Origin: Nitrosomonas marina | GTDB lineage: Bacteria; Pseudomonadota; Gammaproteobacteria; Burkholderiales; Nitrosomonadaceae | DNA length: 64,000 nucleotides | Reading direction: 5' to 3' | Assembly (NCBI RefSeq): GCF_900111605.1 | Contig: NZ_FOIA01000012.1 | Coordinates: 35,529 to 99,528, forward strand | Shown: positions 28,719 through 37,453 of the stretch, in pieces | Position numbering within the stretch: position 1 is the stretch's first letter | Layout of the letters: every line of letters begins with the position of its first letter | Position numbers and translations under genes: made by a program | Notes under the pieces: generated by a model | Told to the model about the DNA's origin: nothing | Databases searched by the model: none | Seen by the model: only the letters and a program-made list of their open reading frames with translations

Positions 28719-28987
28719 AAAATTATTTTGTGGATTGATTAAATTATTATTAATTTTTTAGAATGATTACTGTAAATACAGATATGAAGCATGACATGCA
28801 ATAGGCTGAGGCGGAATGAATTGTTATTTTGTCGGCGCATTATCTGCACTAATGCTTTCTTGATAGAACTGGATTATACGCAATATTACAATAAGAACAG
28901 ATTGGGTTAGACGCATTAAATAAATCTGGTTTGACTTTGATCTAAACGTTATGATGAATCGTATTCATTTTACCTTACACAATTGAC

Positions 28988-29536
28988 GTGCAAAACACTA
29001 CTGATAAAACCGACAAGAGGGAAGATAAACCCAGTAAAACGCAACGCAAACTCGCAATGCATTCATTGCAAAAAACCGGGGAGCAGCTGGTTACACTGAG
29101 TGATAATCAGCTTGCCGAGCTGGATTTACCGGAAAACCTGCATGAAGCAATCTTAGTTGCGCGTCAAATCACCAAATTTGGCGCACGCCAGCGGCAAATG
29201 CAGTTTATTGGAAAGTTGATGCGGCGAATTGATATTCTACCTATTGAAGAAAAGCTTAAAGCCTTGCAACGAAATTCCTCCCATCAGATAGCTCTGACAC
29301 ACCTGGCAGAACGCTGGCGCGAGCAACTTTTATCCGACAATGAAGCTTTAACTGAATTTACCAGACAATATTCAGGTGCTGAAACTACACAAATCAGGAC
29401 GTTGGTGCGAAATGCGCGCAAAGAAATAAACAGCAATAAAGCATCTAAAAACTATCGTCAATTGTTTCACGCATTACTGGAAACAATTAAAAACGAGCGA
29501 AATTCACGAAGTAAAGATATTAGTCATCCTTGTTGA
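28988..29536 (+). CDS. darP: Ribosome-associated protein DarP (YjgA, DUF615)
   Basis: A 182-residue basic protein of the DUF615 family, which binds late 50S ribosomal precursors. The typical core is LVTLSDNQLAELDLPENLHEAI, ARQITKFGARQRQMQFIGKLMRRID and ERWREQLL, followed by a three-helix C-terminal half. The start is GTG with the usual acidic/basic N-terminal tail. It is divergent from pmbA, a common arrangement in proteobacteria, and its last 17 bases overlap the end of a convergent small membrane protein gene. Confidence 0.93.
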   Translation: MQNTTDKTDKREDKPSKTQRKLAMHSLQKTGEQLVTLSDNQLAELDLPENLHEAILVARQITKFGARQRQMQFIGKLMRRIDILPIEEKLKALQRNSSHQIALTHLAERWREQLLSDNEALTEFTRQYSGAETTQIRTLVRNARKEINSNKASKNYRQLFHALLETIKNERNSRSKDISHPC

Positions 29537-29744
29537 ATTTTGCGGCATCAAGAATTGACCACAAATGAATAATGCCGCCTACAACTGCCGGAATGATCAG
29601 GGCGGCAAAAAAGTAATTAGTGCTGACTACAACGAAAAACAATAAGGCCGATAATGCACGTCCTTGAACTAATTGTCCTAATCCAGGGATAAGAAAGCTG
29701 CATATTGCCGCGAGCACGTTTCCGCCAGAACCCTGTCCTGTCAT
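29520..29744 (-). CDS. Small two-helix membrane protein
   Basis: A 74-residue protein with two hydrophobic segments separated by a short loop: LAAICSFLIPGLGQLVQGR followed by ALSALLFFVVVSTNYFFAAL and a third, IIPAVVGGIIHLWSILDAA. The segment IPGLGQLVQGR is typical of short TM2/DUF5683-like membrane proteins of unknown role. Its 3' end overlaps darP by 17 bases in opposite orientation. Well-formed composition and conserved-looking motif support a real gene. Confidence 0.75.
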   Translation of the reverse strand: MTGQGSGGNVLAAICSFLIPGLGQLVQGRALSALLFFVVVSTNYFFAALIIPAVVGGIIHLWSILDAAKFNKDD

Positions 29745-29849
29745 AATATACGCTGTTGTGCCATGAGTAATGCCGCAAGAAAAGGATTCAACGACTGACG
29801 CAATTCCAGCTTGATATCATTTAATGACTGAAACTGATTGAAACTGAAA

Positions 29850-29881
29850 CAGAGACTACGGCAATTAATCCATAGTCTCTG
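29850..29881 (-). terminator. Stem-loop after ctaB
   Basis: CAGAGACTA and TAGTCTCTG form a nine-pair stem with a 14-base loop, 12 bases after the ctaB stop on the leftward transcript. On that strand the stem is followed by a T-rich but interrupted run, so it is a likely end point of the cytochrome oxidase transcript. Confidence 0.5.
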
Positions 29882-29892
29882 TATTCGATAAT

Positions 29893-30786
29893 TTAAATAT
29901 AGATATAATGATCGACAAGCAATGCCACAAACAGTAACGCAAGATACAATATGGAATAGCGAAAAGCTTTCCGTGCCAGCTGATCACTGTAATTTCTGTA
30001 TATTTCTATGGCGTAATACATAAATACAGCATTTAACGCAAGCGCACTGATGATATAAATCATACCACTCATTTGCGTTAGATATGGAAACACGGTGATG
30101 ATACAAAGAATAATTGTATATAAAAGCACATGCAATTTGGTAAATTGATCACCGTGTGTAACAGGCAGCATTGGCATACCAATTGATGCGTACTCATTCT
30201 TCCGATAAAGCGCCAATGCCCAGAAATGTGGTGGTGTCCAAGCAAAAATAATCAGAAACAGCAGTAAAGCATCTGCAGTAATTTCACCCGTGACAGCAGT
30301 CCATCCCAAAACCGGGGGCATTGCACCTGAAGCACCGCCAATGACGATATTCTGAGGTGTTAAAGGTTTTAGTATTACTGTATAAATAATTGCGTACCCG
30401 ACAAACGTTCCCAGTGTCAACCACATCGTCAACGGATTGACCCATTCATACAGTATAAACAACCCGGCTCCGCCAACTAAGAGAAGAAAAAAGAGTGTTT
30501 CCGGAACGCTAACCCCACCTTGTGGCAGTGGACGCCCTTTGGTTCTGGCCATAATAGCATCCATCTTATACTCGACCAGACAATTCAATGCTGCTGCCGC
30601 TCCTGCAACCAAAGCGATTCCGATCGTTCCAAAAAATAATGCGTCTATTGGTACCGCGCCCGGAACGGACAAAAACATTCCAATCACGGCAGTAAATACG
30701 ATTAATGAGACCACTCTTGGTTTTGTTAATCGGTAGAACTGTTGAATACGTGTTGCTGCTTCATGCAATGCTAAACTCGTTGCCAT
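29893..30786 (-). CDS. ctaB: Protoheme IX farnesyltransferase (heme O synthase)
   Basis: A 297-residue polytopic membrane prenyltransferase that attaches farnesyl to heme B to give heme O, needed for aa3 or bo3 oxidases. Motifs are [39 protein letters not shown] (Asp-rich diphosphate site) and [20 protein letters not shown] take the second ATG ([11 protein letters not shown]), because AGGAG lies nine bases upstream of it but directly abuts the first. It is the last gene of the leftward oxidase locus. A heme A synthase gene (ctaA) is not found here, unlike in many related genomes. Confidence 0.94.
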   Translation of the reverse strand: MATSLALHEAATRIQQFYRLTKPRVVSLIVFTAVIGMFLSVPGAVPIDALFFGTIGIALVAGAAAALNCLVEYKMDAIMARTKGRPLPQGGVSVPETLFFLLLVGGAGLFILYEWVNPLTMWLTLGTFVGYAIIYTVILKPLTPQNIVIGGASGAMPPVLGWTAVTGEITADALLLFLIIFAWTPPHFWALALYRKNEYASIGMPMLPVTHGDQFTKLHVLLYTIILCIITVFPYLTQMSGMIYIISALALNAVFMYYAIEIYRNYSDQLARKAFRYSILYLALLFVALLVDHYIYI

Positions 30787-30888
30787 TTGACTCATCTCCT
30801 GCCTTATTTATCTTTTGCCTTATTGATGATTTAAACTGTCATTCCAAAAGCTAAAGTAAGTAATTTGATATTTCGATTCTTTTAATAT

Positions 30889-31476
30889 TTACATGTGCTC
30901 ATCATGTGACACTTGTAATAATCGCTTGAGGTCATCGCTCATTTTTCTTGGCTCCAAATCCTCAGGGAAGCGCATCATCAAATTGCCATAGGGATCAATT
31001 AAATAGATATGATTACGCTGCGTTTCCCTGCTGGGAATCTGATCAAGAAGCTCGCTATCTCGAGCGTTGACAATCTGAGTGCCTTTATATTCTTCCCAGA
31101 ACCTGTCCTCGACGGGAACATTGTCATCCACCAACCACAACCTTTCTATGCGATGCATATCCTTGTTTTGCATGGTTCGAATCTGCCGCATAAAATATAA
31201 CTTCTGCTGACACGCCTGATCACAATTACCGGAATCGATTGTTAGCATCACCCATTTCCCATGCAGATCCTTGATTCTTAGAATGGTATTTTCATCTTGC
31301 GTTACACCGCTACCTGACAATTTATGTAGATCAAGAAGCTCTCCATAATTCACACTGCTTCCAGGTCGATACCCTGCAAAAAAAAGTGTGTATGAAATTA
31401 TAATCGGAGCAAGTAAAACTACCCCAATCATGACAAATTTAATCCTATTGGCTCTTCTTGTTGCTTCGTCTAACAT
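30889..31476 (-). CDS. Membrane-anchored thioredoxin-fold protein of the oxidase locus
   Basis: A 195-residue protein: one transmembrane helix at about 14-34, then a periplasmic domain. DLHGKWVMLTIDSGNCDQACQ has the thioredoxin/SCO-like strand with a CxxxC pair, and IYLIDPYGNLMMRF is the matching later strand. The SCO copper-binding His is not evident, so it may be redox-active rather than a copper carrier. It overlaps the end of SURF1 by 32 bases and lies before ctaB; a protein of this kind is common at this place in betaproteobacterial oxidase loci. Confidence 0.8.
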   Translation of the reverse strand: MLDEATRRANRIKFVMIGVVLLAPIIISYTLFFAGYRPGSSVNYGELLDLHKLSGSGVTQDENTILRIKDLHGKWVMLTIDSGNCDQACQQKLYFMRQIRTMQNKDMHRIERLWLVDDNVPVEDRFWEEYKGTQIVNARDSELLDQIPSRETQRNHIYLIDPYGNLMMRFPEDLEPRKMSDDLKRLLQVSHDEHM

Positions 31477-32167
31477 TTAACACCAGAAAAATTATGATTG
31501 TCGTTATAGCAAGGGAAAACCATTGAATTGCATAGCCGATATTTTTTGATGCTCCGGAGTCAGCTTTTTTCCAGTCACGGATTAAACCATCCTTTATATG
31601 ACCAGTTTGTTGAATCATAATCGGTTGCATTACAAGATTAGATGCCTGCTGAAAACGCTCTAAATCGAAGTTTATCCAAACGGTCCCTGAGGTATCCGGT
31701 TCAGCCAGTTCAAGCATTCTCAATTCTGGGGATACGACAGTACCAGTTATTATTGTTTCTCCAGTATCTACCGGAACTTCTGGTAACTCGGACCGATCAT
31801 ATCCGGTCGCTATCCAACCCCTGTTAATCATCACATGCCACTCACTATTTGCAATCTGCAAAGGCGTTAGCACATGATAACCCGCCTGTCCTTTATACGT
31901 TTTGTTGTCCAGATAAATCGTAAATTCCGGTCTATATCTTCCTCTAACTTCTACCTGTCGATATAGAAAATCTTCCATCGTTATGCGACTGTCCGGAATA
32001 TTGACTACAGGTTCATTTGACAGCTGCTCCAGTTGCTGGTGGCGTTCATTTCTCTCATCAGCGCGAGACAACTGCCACTTTCCCAACTCTAGAAAAATCA
32101 CTACCATACCTGCTGTTACAATCCAAGCCCAAAGCTTGGGCTTAAACTGAAAACCTTTAAAAGCCAT
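31445..32167 (-). CDS. SURF1 family cytochrome oxidase assembly protein
   Basis: A 240-residue inner-membrane protein with two end helices (about 12-29 and 212-231) and a periplasmic domain between, the SURF1/Shy1 layout. Motifs are FLELGKWQLSRADERN, the RGWIATG block and AIQWFSLAIT at the second helix. SURF1 proteins help to insert heme a into subunit I. It overlaps the thioredoxin-fold gene downstream and lies 164 bases after coxC; that gap holds no clear gene. Confidence 0.92.
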   Translation of the reverse strand: MAFKGFQFKPKLWAWIVTAGMVVIFLELGKWQLSRADERNERHQQLEQLSNEPVVNIPDSRITMEDFLYRQVEVRGRYRPEFTIYLDNKTYKGQAGYHVLTPLQIANSEWHVMINRGWIATGYDRSELPEVPVDTGETIITGTVVSPELRMLELAEPDTSGTVWINFDLERFQQASNLVMQPIMIQQTGHIKDGLIRDWKKADSGASKNIGYAIQWFSLAITTIIIFLVLNVRRSNKKSQ

Positions 32168-32331
32168 AGTGTATGTGTAGCAGCAATAAACTTAGAATCT
32201 TCTTACCGTGTATCTGGGATATTTATATATAAAAAGATTCCAGTCTTTTACATCTCAATCCTGCAGACATCAAAATCAGCAACATGCAATGTAAAAGCTG
32301 GAACCCTGTTCATAACAAATACTGTTTCTAT

Positions 32332-33189
32332 TTACATCAGATAAACAAATATAAACAGCCCCAACCAGACCACGTCTACAAAGTGCCAGTACCAGGCTAC
32401 GCCCTCAAAACCGAAGTGTCTTTCCGGTGTGAAATGTCCTGCAGCACATCTGAAATAGATAACAAGCAGCATGATCGTGCCCAGCGTCACATGGAAACCA
32501 TGAAATCCCGTAAGCATAAAGAATGTTGAACCATAAGCGCCGGTATCCAGTCGCAGATTCAAATCATTATAAGCATGAACGTATTCATAGCCTTGCAGTC
32601 CCAGGAACAACGCGCCCAAGAAAACTGTTGCCAACATCCATTTCTTCAGTGCATCACGCCGCCCTTCTTTTAAGGCCCAGTGAGCATAAGTAACGGTCAC
32701 ACCTGAAGTTAGCAAAATCAGCGTATTAATCGCCGGTAATCCCCATGCACCCATTGGCGTAAATGCAGCGTGTTCTCCAGGTCCCGTAGTTGGCCAACCG
32801 CCTTCATAAGCACCCCAGAATGACTGGCCTAAAACCTGACTTTCTTCAGCCAACCATGGAATTGACAAAACGCGCATGTAAAACAGTGCGCCAAAAAAAG
32901 CAGCAAAAAACATAACTTCCGAGAAAATAAACCATGTCATTCCCCAGCGAAATGACTTATCGACATCCAGACCATATTTTCCGCTTTCACTTTCTGCTGC
33001 AACTGTGCCAAACCAGCGAAAGCACATGTATATCAGTATCGCGAAGCCTATCGCCAACAGACCATAGCCCAGCTCCATTTTATTCATCGTTAACGCGGCA
33101 CCAAACCCCATAAACAATAACGCCGTTGATCCGATAATCGGATATGTTGACGGGGCTGGTACATAGTAGTGACCCGTTTGTTGACTCAT
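32332..33189 (-). CDS. ctaE: Cytochrome c oxidase subunit III
   Basis: A 285-residue protein with seven transmembrane helices, the third core subunit of an aa3-type oxidase. The Glu of helix III is seen in FSEVMFFAAFFGALFYMR, and the C-terminal half carries YVHAYNDLN, FHGFHVTLGTIML and FVDVVWLGLF. A GAGGG ribosome-binding site precedes the ATG. It lies downstream of ctaG and a DUF2970 gene, as in other betaproteobacteria. Confidence 0.95.
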   Translation of the reverse strand: MSQQTGHYYVPAPSTYPIIGSTALLFMGFGAALTMNKMELGYGLLAIGFAILIYMCFRWFGTVAAESESGKYGLDVDKSFRWGMTWFIFSEVMFFAAFFGALFYMRVLSIPWLAEESQVLGQSFWGAYEGGWPTTGPGEHAAFTPMGAWGLPAINTLILLTSGVTVTYAHWALKEGRRDALKKWMLATVFLGALFLGLQGYEYVHAYNDLNLRLDTGAYGSTFFMLTGFHGFHVTLGTIMLLVIYFRCAAGHFTPERHFGFEGVAWYWHFVDVVWLGLFIFVYLM

Positions 33190-33213
33190 TCTTACCCTCC
33201 TAGTTCCAAATTT

Positions 33214-33426
33214 TCAATTCAAGTTAACAATAATTTTGACCAGTATCAAAATACTGATTACAAAAAGCGTTGCTCCGATTAGTCCGCCTATGATTAACTG
33301 GGCCGGTTTTAAATTGGCTGCATCGTTTTCCAAATCGCTTTGCTTTCGGATTCCCATAAACGCTGCCAATACAGCCTTGGCTACCTGCATGAATGTACCG
33401 GAAGCTTTTTTCTCTTCTTTACTCAT
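33214..33426 (-). CDS. DUF2970 small membrane protein
   Basis: A 70-residue protein with a charged N-terminal half, then one hydrophobic helix at about 45-66 (LIIGGLIGATLFVISILILV). The block QVAKAVLAAFMGIRK matches DUF2970, which recurs between ctaG and coxC in betaproteobacterial oxidase loci. Its task is unknown; position suggests a role in oxidase assembly or as a small subunit. It starts four bases after the ctaG stop. Confidence 0.85.
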   Translation of the reverse strand: MSKEEKKASGTFMQVAKAVLAAFMGIRKQSDLENDAANLKPAQLIIGGLIGATLFVISILILVKIIVNLN

Positions 33427-33430
33427 ACAC

Positions 33431-33982
33431 TTATTTTTCGCTGATAGCCGGCGTCCCTACGGGAAGTTCAAAAAAGGTATACGAAATCGTAATCGTATGA
33501 AACTCCTTAGGCAAAGTCGGCTCGATCACAAACTGGACCGGCATTTGCCTCACTTCCTTTGGTTTTAAAACCTGCCTGGTAAAACAAAAACATTCGAATT
33601 TCTTTAAATGCTTGTCCAGAAAGCGCGGACTATAACTCGGTATCGCCTGACCTGTAATCTCTCGCTCCGAGTTATTGATAATTTCGTACATCACTTCTAC
33701 TGATTCACCTGGATGGACACGAACGCTGCGCTGTAACGGCTTGAAGTCCCATGGTAATCCTCGTGTATTTGCATCAAGCTCTATTGTCACCCAGCGTGCG
33801 GTATCCGTTTCCTGTTCTTGAGTCAGTGTATCCGGCTGTAACAGATTATTGATACCGGCTACTTCACAAAATTTTTCATAAAACGGCACCATTGCATAGC
33901 CAAAAACAAACATAACGACTGTGAAGACCAACAACTTCTTCATCATTGTCAGGTTATTTTCCATCTTGTCTTTGATCGCCAT
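33431..33982 (-). CDS. ctaG: Cytochrome c oxidase copper chaperone CtaG (Cox11)
   Basis: A 183-residue protein that delivers copper to the CuB site of subunit I. One N-terminal helix (about 15-33) anchors a periplasmic domain. The conserved copper motif CFCF is seen in KKFECFCFTRQVL, and VPFYEKFCEVAGI carries the third cysteine. I start at ATG (MAIKDKMENN), because AGGTGA is placed eight bases before it; an in-frame GTG four codons upstream overlaps that site. Downstream of coxA and the small assembly protein. Confidence 0.94.
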   Translation of the reverse strand: MAIKDKMENNLTMMKKLLVFTVVMFVFGYAMVPFYEKFCEVAGINNLLQPDTLTQEQETDTARWVTIELDANTRGLPWDFKPLQRSVRVHPGESVEVMYEIINNSEREITGQAIPSYSPRFLDKHLKKFECFCFTRQVLKPKEVRQMPVQFVIEPTLPKEFHTITISYTFFELPVGTPAISEK

Positions 33983-34101
33983 TTTGTCTTTCACCTTTTA
34001 TCAATTCATCGGCTACAGCCGCAGCGTACAGATCTGTTGAACGTATTCAATCTATTCGGCGGTCACATGCCTTTAGCGTGATTCATAGATTGGTCTTCCT
34101 T

Positions 34102-34209
34102 TTATAATTTCATGTAAAGAAAGGCACCTACATATATTACTATCACTAAAATAAATAAGATAACTGCCGTTTTGATTTTTCTACGCTTCAAATCTGTTTC
34201 ATCTGACAT
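34102..34209 (-). CDS. Cytochrome oxidase small assembly protein (35 residues)
   Basis: A short gene between coxA and ctaG. The 35 residues start MSDETDLKRRKIKTAV and continue with one hydrophobic helix, ending FLYMKL. This charged N-terminus plus one helix, and its fixed place in the locus, match the tiny 'cytochrome oxidase small assembly protein' seen in betaproteobacteria. It begins 17 bases after the coxA stop. Too short for most gene finders; the call depends on position and composition. Confidence 0.7.
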   Translation of the reverse strand: MSDETDLKRRKIKTAVILFILVIVIYVGAFLYMKL

Positions 34210-34226
34210 ACGAATCTCGTCGGTTA

Positions 34227-35813
34227 TTATTTAACAACTGGTGGTGTTTCAAAGCTATGATATGGCGCTGGTGTTGGCAAATGCGTCCACTCCAGTGTTT
34301 TTGCACCGTCCCACGGCTTTTCAGGTGCTGGCTCTTTGCTGCGTATACATTTGATTACAATGTAAACAAATAATAATTGCGTCAAACCAAATCCAAATGC
34401 ACCGAGACTGGAAATCATATTGAAATCAGCGAATTGCAAAGCGTAATCGGGAATTCTGCGCGGCATGCCTGCAAGACCCAGGAAATGCTGAACAAAGAAC
34501 GCCATGTTAAAGAAGATCATTGACAACCAGAAATGCCATTTGCCCAGAGTCTCATCATACATGTGCCCCGTCCATTTAGGCAGCCAGTAATAAGCGCCGC
34601 CAAACAAAGCAAATAAAGCACCTGATACAAGTACGTAATGGAAGTGTGCAATTACATAATAAGTATCTTGGACTTGAATATCAATTGGTACGATAGCGCA
34701 GATAACACCGCTGAAACCACCAATCACGAACAGGAAGATAAATCCGATCGCAAACAGCATTGGTGTTTCAAATGTCATTTCGCCTTTCCACATTGTCGCG
34801 GTCCAGTTGAACACTTTCACACCTGTTGGCACAGCAATCAGCATGGTTGCATACATGAAGAACAGTTGTCCGACGGTCGGCATACCAGAAGTGAACATGT
34901 GATGCGCCCATACGATACACGAAAGAATCGCAATAGATGCTGTCGCATACACCATTGAAGAGTAACCAAACAGCGGCTTGCGTGAGAATGTAGGAATGAT
35001 TTCAGACACAATACCAAATGCCGGCAAAATCATGATATACACTTCAGGATGACCAAAGAACCAGAAAATGTGCTGGAACAACACAGGATCACCACCACCA
35101 GCAGCATTGAAGAAGCTTGTGCCAAAGTGACGATCAGTAATCAGCATTGTCACCACACCAGCGAGTACCGGCATTGCCAGCACCAGCAGATATGCAGTAA
35201 TCAACCACGTCCATACGAACAATGGCATTTTCATCAGCGTCATGCCCGGTGCGCGCATATTCAGTACAGTGGTAATAATATTGATAGAGCCCATAATCGA
35301 TGATGCGCCAAGAATGTGTACTGCAAACAGCATCATATCGACACCAAGGCCACCTTGCGTTGACAGCGGCGGATAAAATGTCCAGCCACCTGCTGCTGCA
35401 CCTCCTGGCACAAAGAACGACGAAATTAATAGTAACGCTGCGGGTATCAACAACCAGAAGCTCCAGTTGTTCATACGGGCAAACGCCATATCGGGCGCAC
35501 CGACCATCATCGGTATTTGCCAGTTAGCAAACCCCACAAACGCCGGCATGATGGCACCAAACACCATAATCAAGCCATGTAATGTGGTAAATGAGTTAAA
35601 TAATTCGGGCTCAAGAATCTGAATACCGGGCTGGAATAATTCAGCTCGGATACCCATCGCCAGGAAGCCACCCGTAAAGAACATTGCCAAACTGAACCAC
35701 AGGTACATTGTCCCAATGTCCTTGTGGTTGGTTGTTGTTACCCAACGCATGATACCTGTTGGGTGATGGTCGTCATGCCCGTGACCATGTACGTCACCAT
35801 GTACTGCTGCCAT
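34227..35813 (-). CDS. ctaD: Cytochrome c oxidase subunit I
   Basis: A 528-residue catalytic subunit of an aa3-type heme-copper oxidase with twelve helices. The heme a ligand His is in TTLHGLIMVFG, the CuB/cross-linked pair in GHPEVYIMILPAFG, the two CuB histidines in WAHHMFTSGMP, and the high-spin and low-spin heme ligands in IAHFHYVLVSG. The HPEVY tyrosine and the E of the D-channel (GHPE is not it; FG-H order normal) support a type A enzyme. AGAGGAG precedes the start. It reduces O2 to water and pumps protons. Confidence 0.96.
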   Translation of the reverse strand: MAAVHGDVHGHGHDDHHPTGIMRWVTTTNHKDIGTMYLWFSLAMFFTGGFLAMGIRAELFQPGIQILEPELFNSFTTLHGLIMVFGAIMPAFVGFANWQIPMMVGAPDMAFARMNNWSFWLLIPAALLLISSFFVPGGAAAGGWTFYPPLSTQGGLGVDMMLFAVHILGASSIMGSINIITTVLNMRAPGMTLMKMPLFVWTWLITAYLLVLAMPVLAGVVTMLITDRHFGTSFFNAAGGGDPVLFQHIFWFFGHPEVYIMILPAFGIVSEIIPTFSRKPLFGYSSMVYATASIAILSCIVWAHHMFTSGMPTVGQLFFMYATMLIAVPTGVKVFNWTATMWKGEMTFETPMLFAIGFIFLFVIGGFSGVICAIVPIDIQVQDTYYVIAHFHYVLVSGALFALFGGAYYWLPKWTGHMYDETLGKWHFWLSMIFFNMAFFVQHFLGLAGMPRRIPDYALQFADFNMISSLGAFGFGLTQLLFVYIVIKCIRSKEPAPEKPWDGAKTLEWTHLPTPAPYHSFETPPVVK

Positions 35814-35826
35814 AGGTTATCTCCTC

Positions 35827-36708
35827 TTAATTATTATCTGAATCTTTTTCAGCTGCTTCAACCGCTTCGGCATCGCTCGCTACATCAGTCGCCACAGAAG
35901 CAAGATTAACAGAGTCTTTTTTCATGCTAGCCAGTTTCTCAGCGGCCCACTCTGAGTAAGCTTCTTCGTCTAGAACTTCCACTACAATTGGCATATAACC
36001 ATGATCCTTGCCACACAATTCAGCGCATTGACCGCGATAGATGCCCGGTGTATCAGCTGTGAACCATGAATCACGAATAAATCCTGGAATCGCATCCTGC
36101 TTAACGCCCAATGCAGGCACCCACCATGCGTGAATCACATCATTGGCAGTCAAAATCATGCGCACTTTTTTGCCTACCGGCACCACAACATGATTGTCGA
36201 CTTCCAGAAGATAGTGCTCGCCTTTCGGCTCCTTGTTTTCCAATTGTGCTCTAGGTGTTGAGAGCTTGCTGTAGAAGCTGATGCCCTCACCTTCGCCTTG
36301 CAGGTAATCGTAACCCCACATCCATTGATAGCCAGTTGCCTTGATCGTCATATCCGGACTGGAAGTGTCTTTCATCGCGATGACAGTCTTGGTAGCCGGC
36401 CATGCCATTACAATTAGAATCAAACAAGGAATTATTGTCCAGATCACCTCGGCTGTAGTGCTGTGATGAAAGTTTGCAGCTTTGTGTCCTACTGATTTAC
36501 GATGTTTCAGAATCGAATAAAACATGACGCCAAAAACAGCGATAAAGATAGCCAGACAGATCCACAAAAGCATCATATGCTGATCATAAATATCTTGCGC
36601 AATGACGCTCTGTGGCTCTTGAAAATTATATTTTGATCCCACCGCCATGCTTGAATACAAGGCTAGAGCGGTAACCCCCGCCAAGGTTGCTACTGATTTA
36701 TTTCTCAT
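35827..36708 (-). CDS. ctaC: Cytochrome c oxidase subunit II
   Basis: A 293-residue protein: signal peptide (cleavage near ALYSSMAVGS), two helices, then a periplasmic cupredoxin domain that binds CuA. The CuA ligands are H in VIHAWWVPALG, and the block CAELCGKDHGYM (C-x3-C-x3-H plus Met). There is no fused cytochrome c domain. The C-terminal 35 residues are Asp/Glu/Ala-rich. GGGGG precedes the ATG. It is the first gene of the leftward oxidase locus, so the promoter must lie in the 745-base gap upstream. Confidence 0.95.
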   Translation of the reverse strand: MRNKSVATLAGVTALALYSSMAVGSKYNFQEPQSVIAQDIYDQHMMLLWICLAIFIAVFGVMFYSILKHRKSVGHKAANFHHSTTAEVIWTIIPCLILIVMAWPATKTVIAMKDTSSPDMTIKATGYQWMWGYDYLQGEGEGISFYSKLSTPRAQLENKEPKGEHYLLEVDNHVVVPVGKKVRMILTANDVIHAWWVPALGVKQDAIPGFIRDSWFTADTPGIYRGQCAELCGKDHGYMPIVVEVLDEEAYSEWAAEKLASMKKDSVNLASVATDVASDAEAVEAAEKDSDNN

Positions 36709-37453
36709 ATTTCCCCCACATGATTATTACGAACTCTTCGATTCCAGGCATCGCTCTTGCATTAGAGAGCAAAACAAACATCTTTGTTCAGTCTGTATAT
36801 GCTTGAGCGAAGCACTGTAATCTCATCTTGCAAAAAAATAACCATACCATATCGACGACAATTACTTTTATTAGCCGAAATTTATTGTTATCTATAACTT
36901 AGATTTACCAAGTTAAGGACAACTTTTTTGTGTTACTAAATCGAATGGAAATTCTAGCATGCTGCCGTGCCCCGAACAAGGGAAAATCATGATTTTTATA
37001 GCAATATTCCCCTGTTTATAAAGTGGTATTTTCAATTTGACGTCATTAAAAAACCCTGTTGACATCTCGATAATCACACTTTTATTTTCCCGTTTGCCTG
37101 CTGCACTCAGTTTTATCCGGCATTGATATTTTGCAGAAATAAAGGACGCTAATAGCGTCATTCGTTCATGCCGACAGCTTGGGTATTGACGCGGTTATTT
37201 CAAAAACAGAACAATACATTTTGTAATGTCTGGCGTTGTACAATGCAATGTGGAATGGAAATTTTTATCGATATCAGCTGCACGGGACCCGATTATTTAT
37301 TTCAGCTAAAAAACAGGAGAAAATGCCACTAATCAAGACACATACATCGGTATCAATCGATTATTTTCAATATAGATTAAAATTATTGATCAAACTATAC
37401 CAATCAACATTAACTGGCCAACCTGAAACACCTCAATCCAATCAATACCGTAT
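36709..37453. other. Divergent intergenic stretch, no firm gene
   Basis: This AT-rich gap separates coxB from the L,D-transpeptidase gene and must carry both promoters. A minus-strand frame of 82 codons (36913-37161) lies in it, but it has no ribosome-binding site or recognised motif. No clear -35/-10 pair or operator can be named. Confidence 0.5.

Noticed and set aside
36913..37161. Minus-strand frame of 82 codons in the coxB/transpeptidase gap
   Set aside because: No ribosome-binding site, no domain, and it occupies the likely promoter region.
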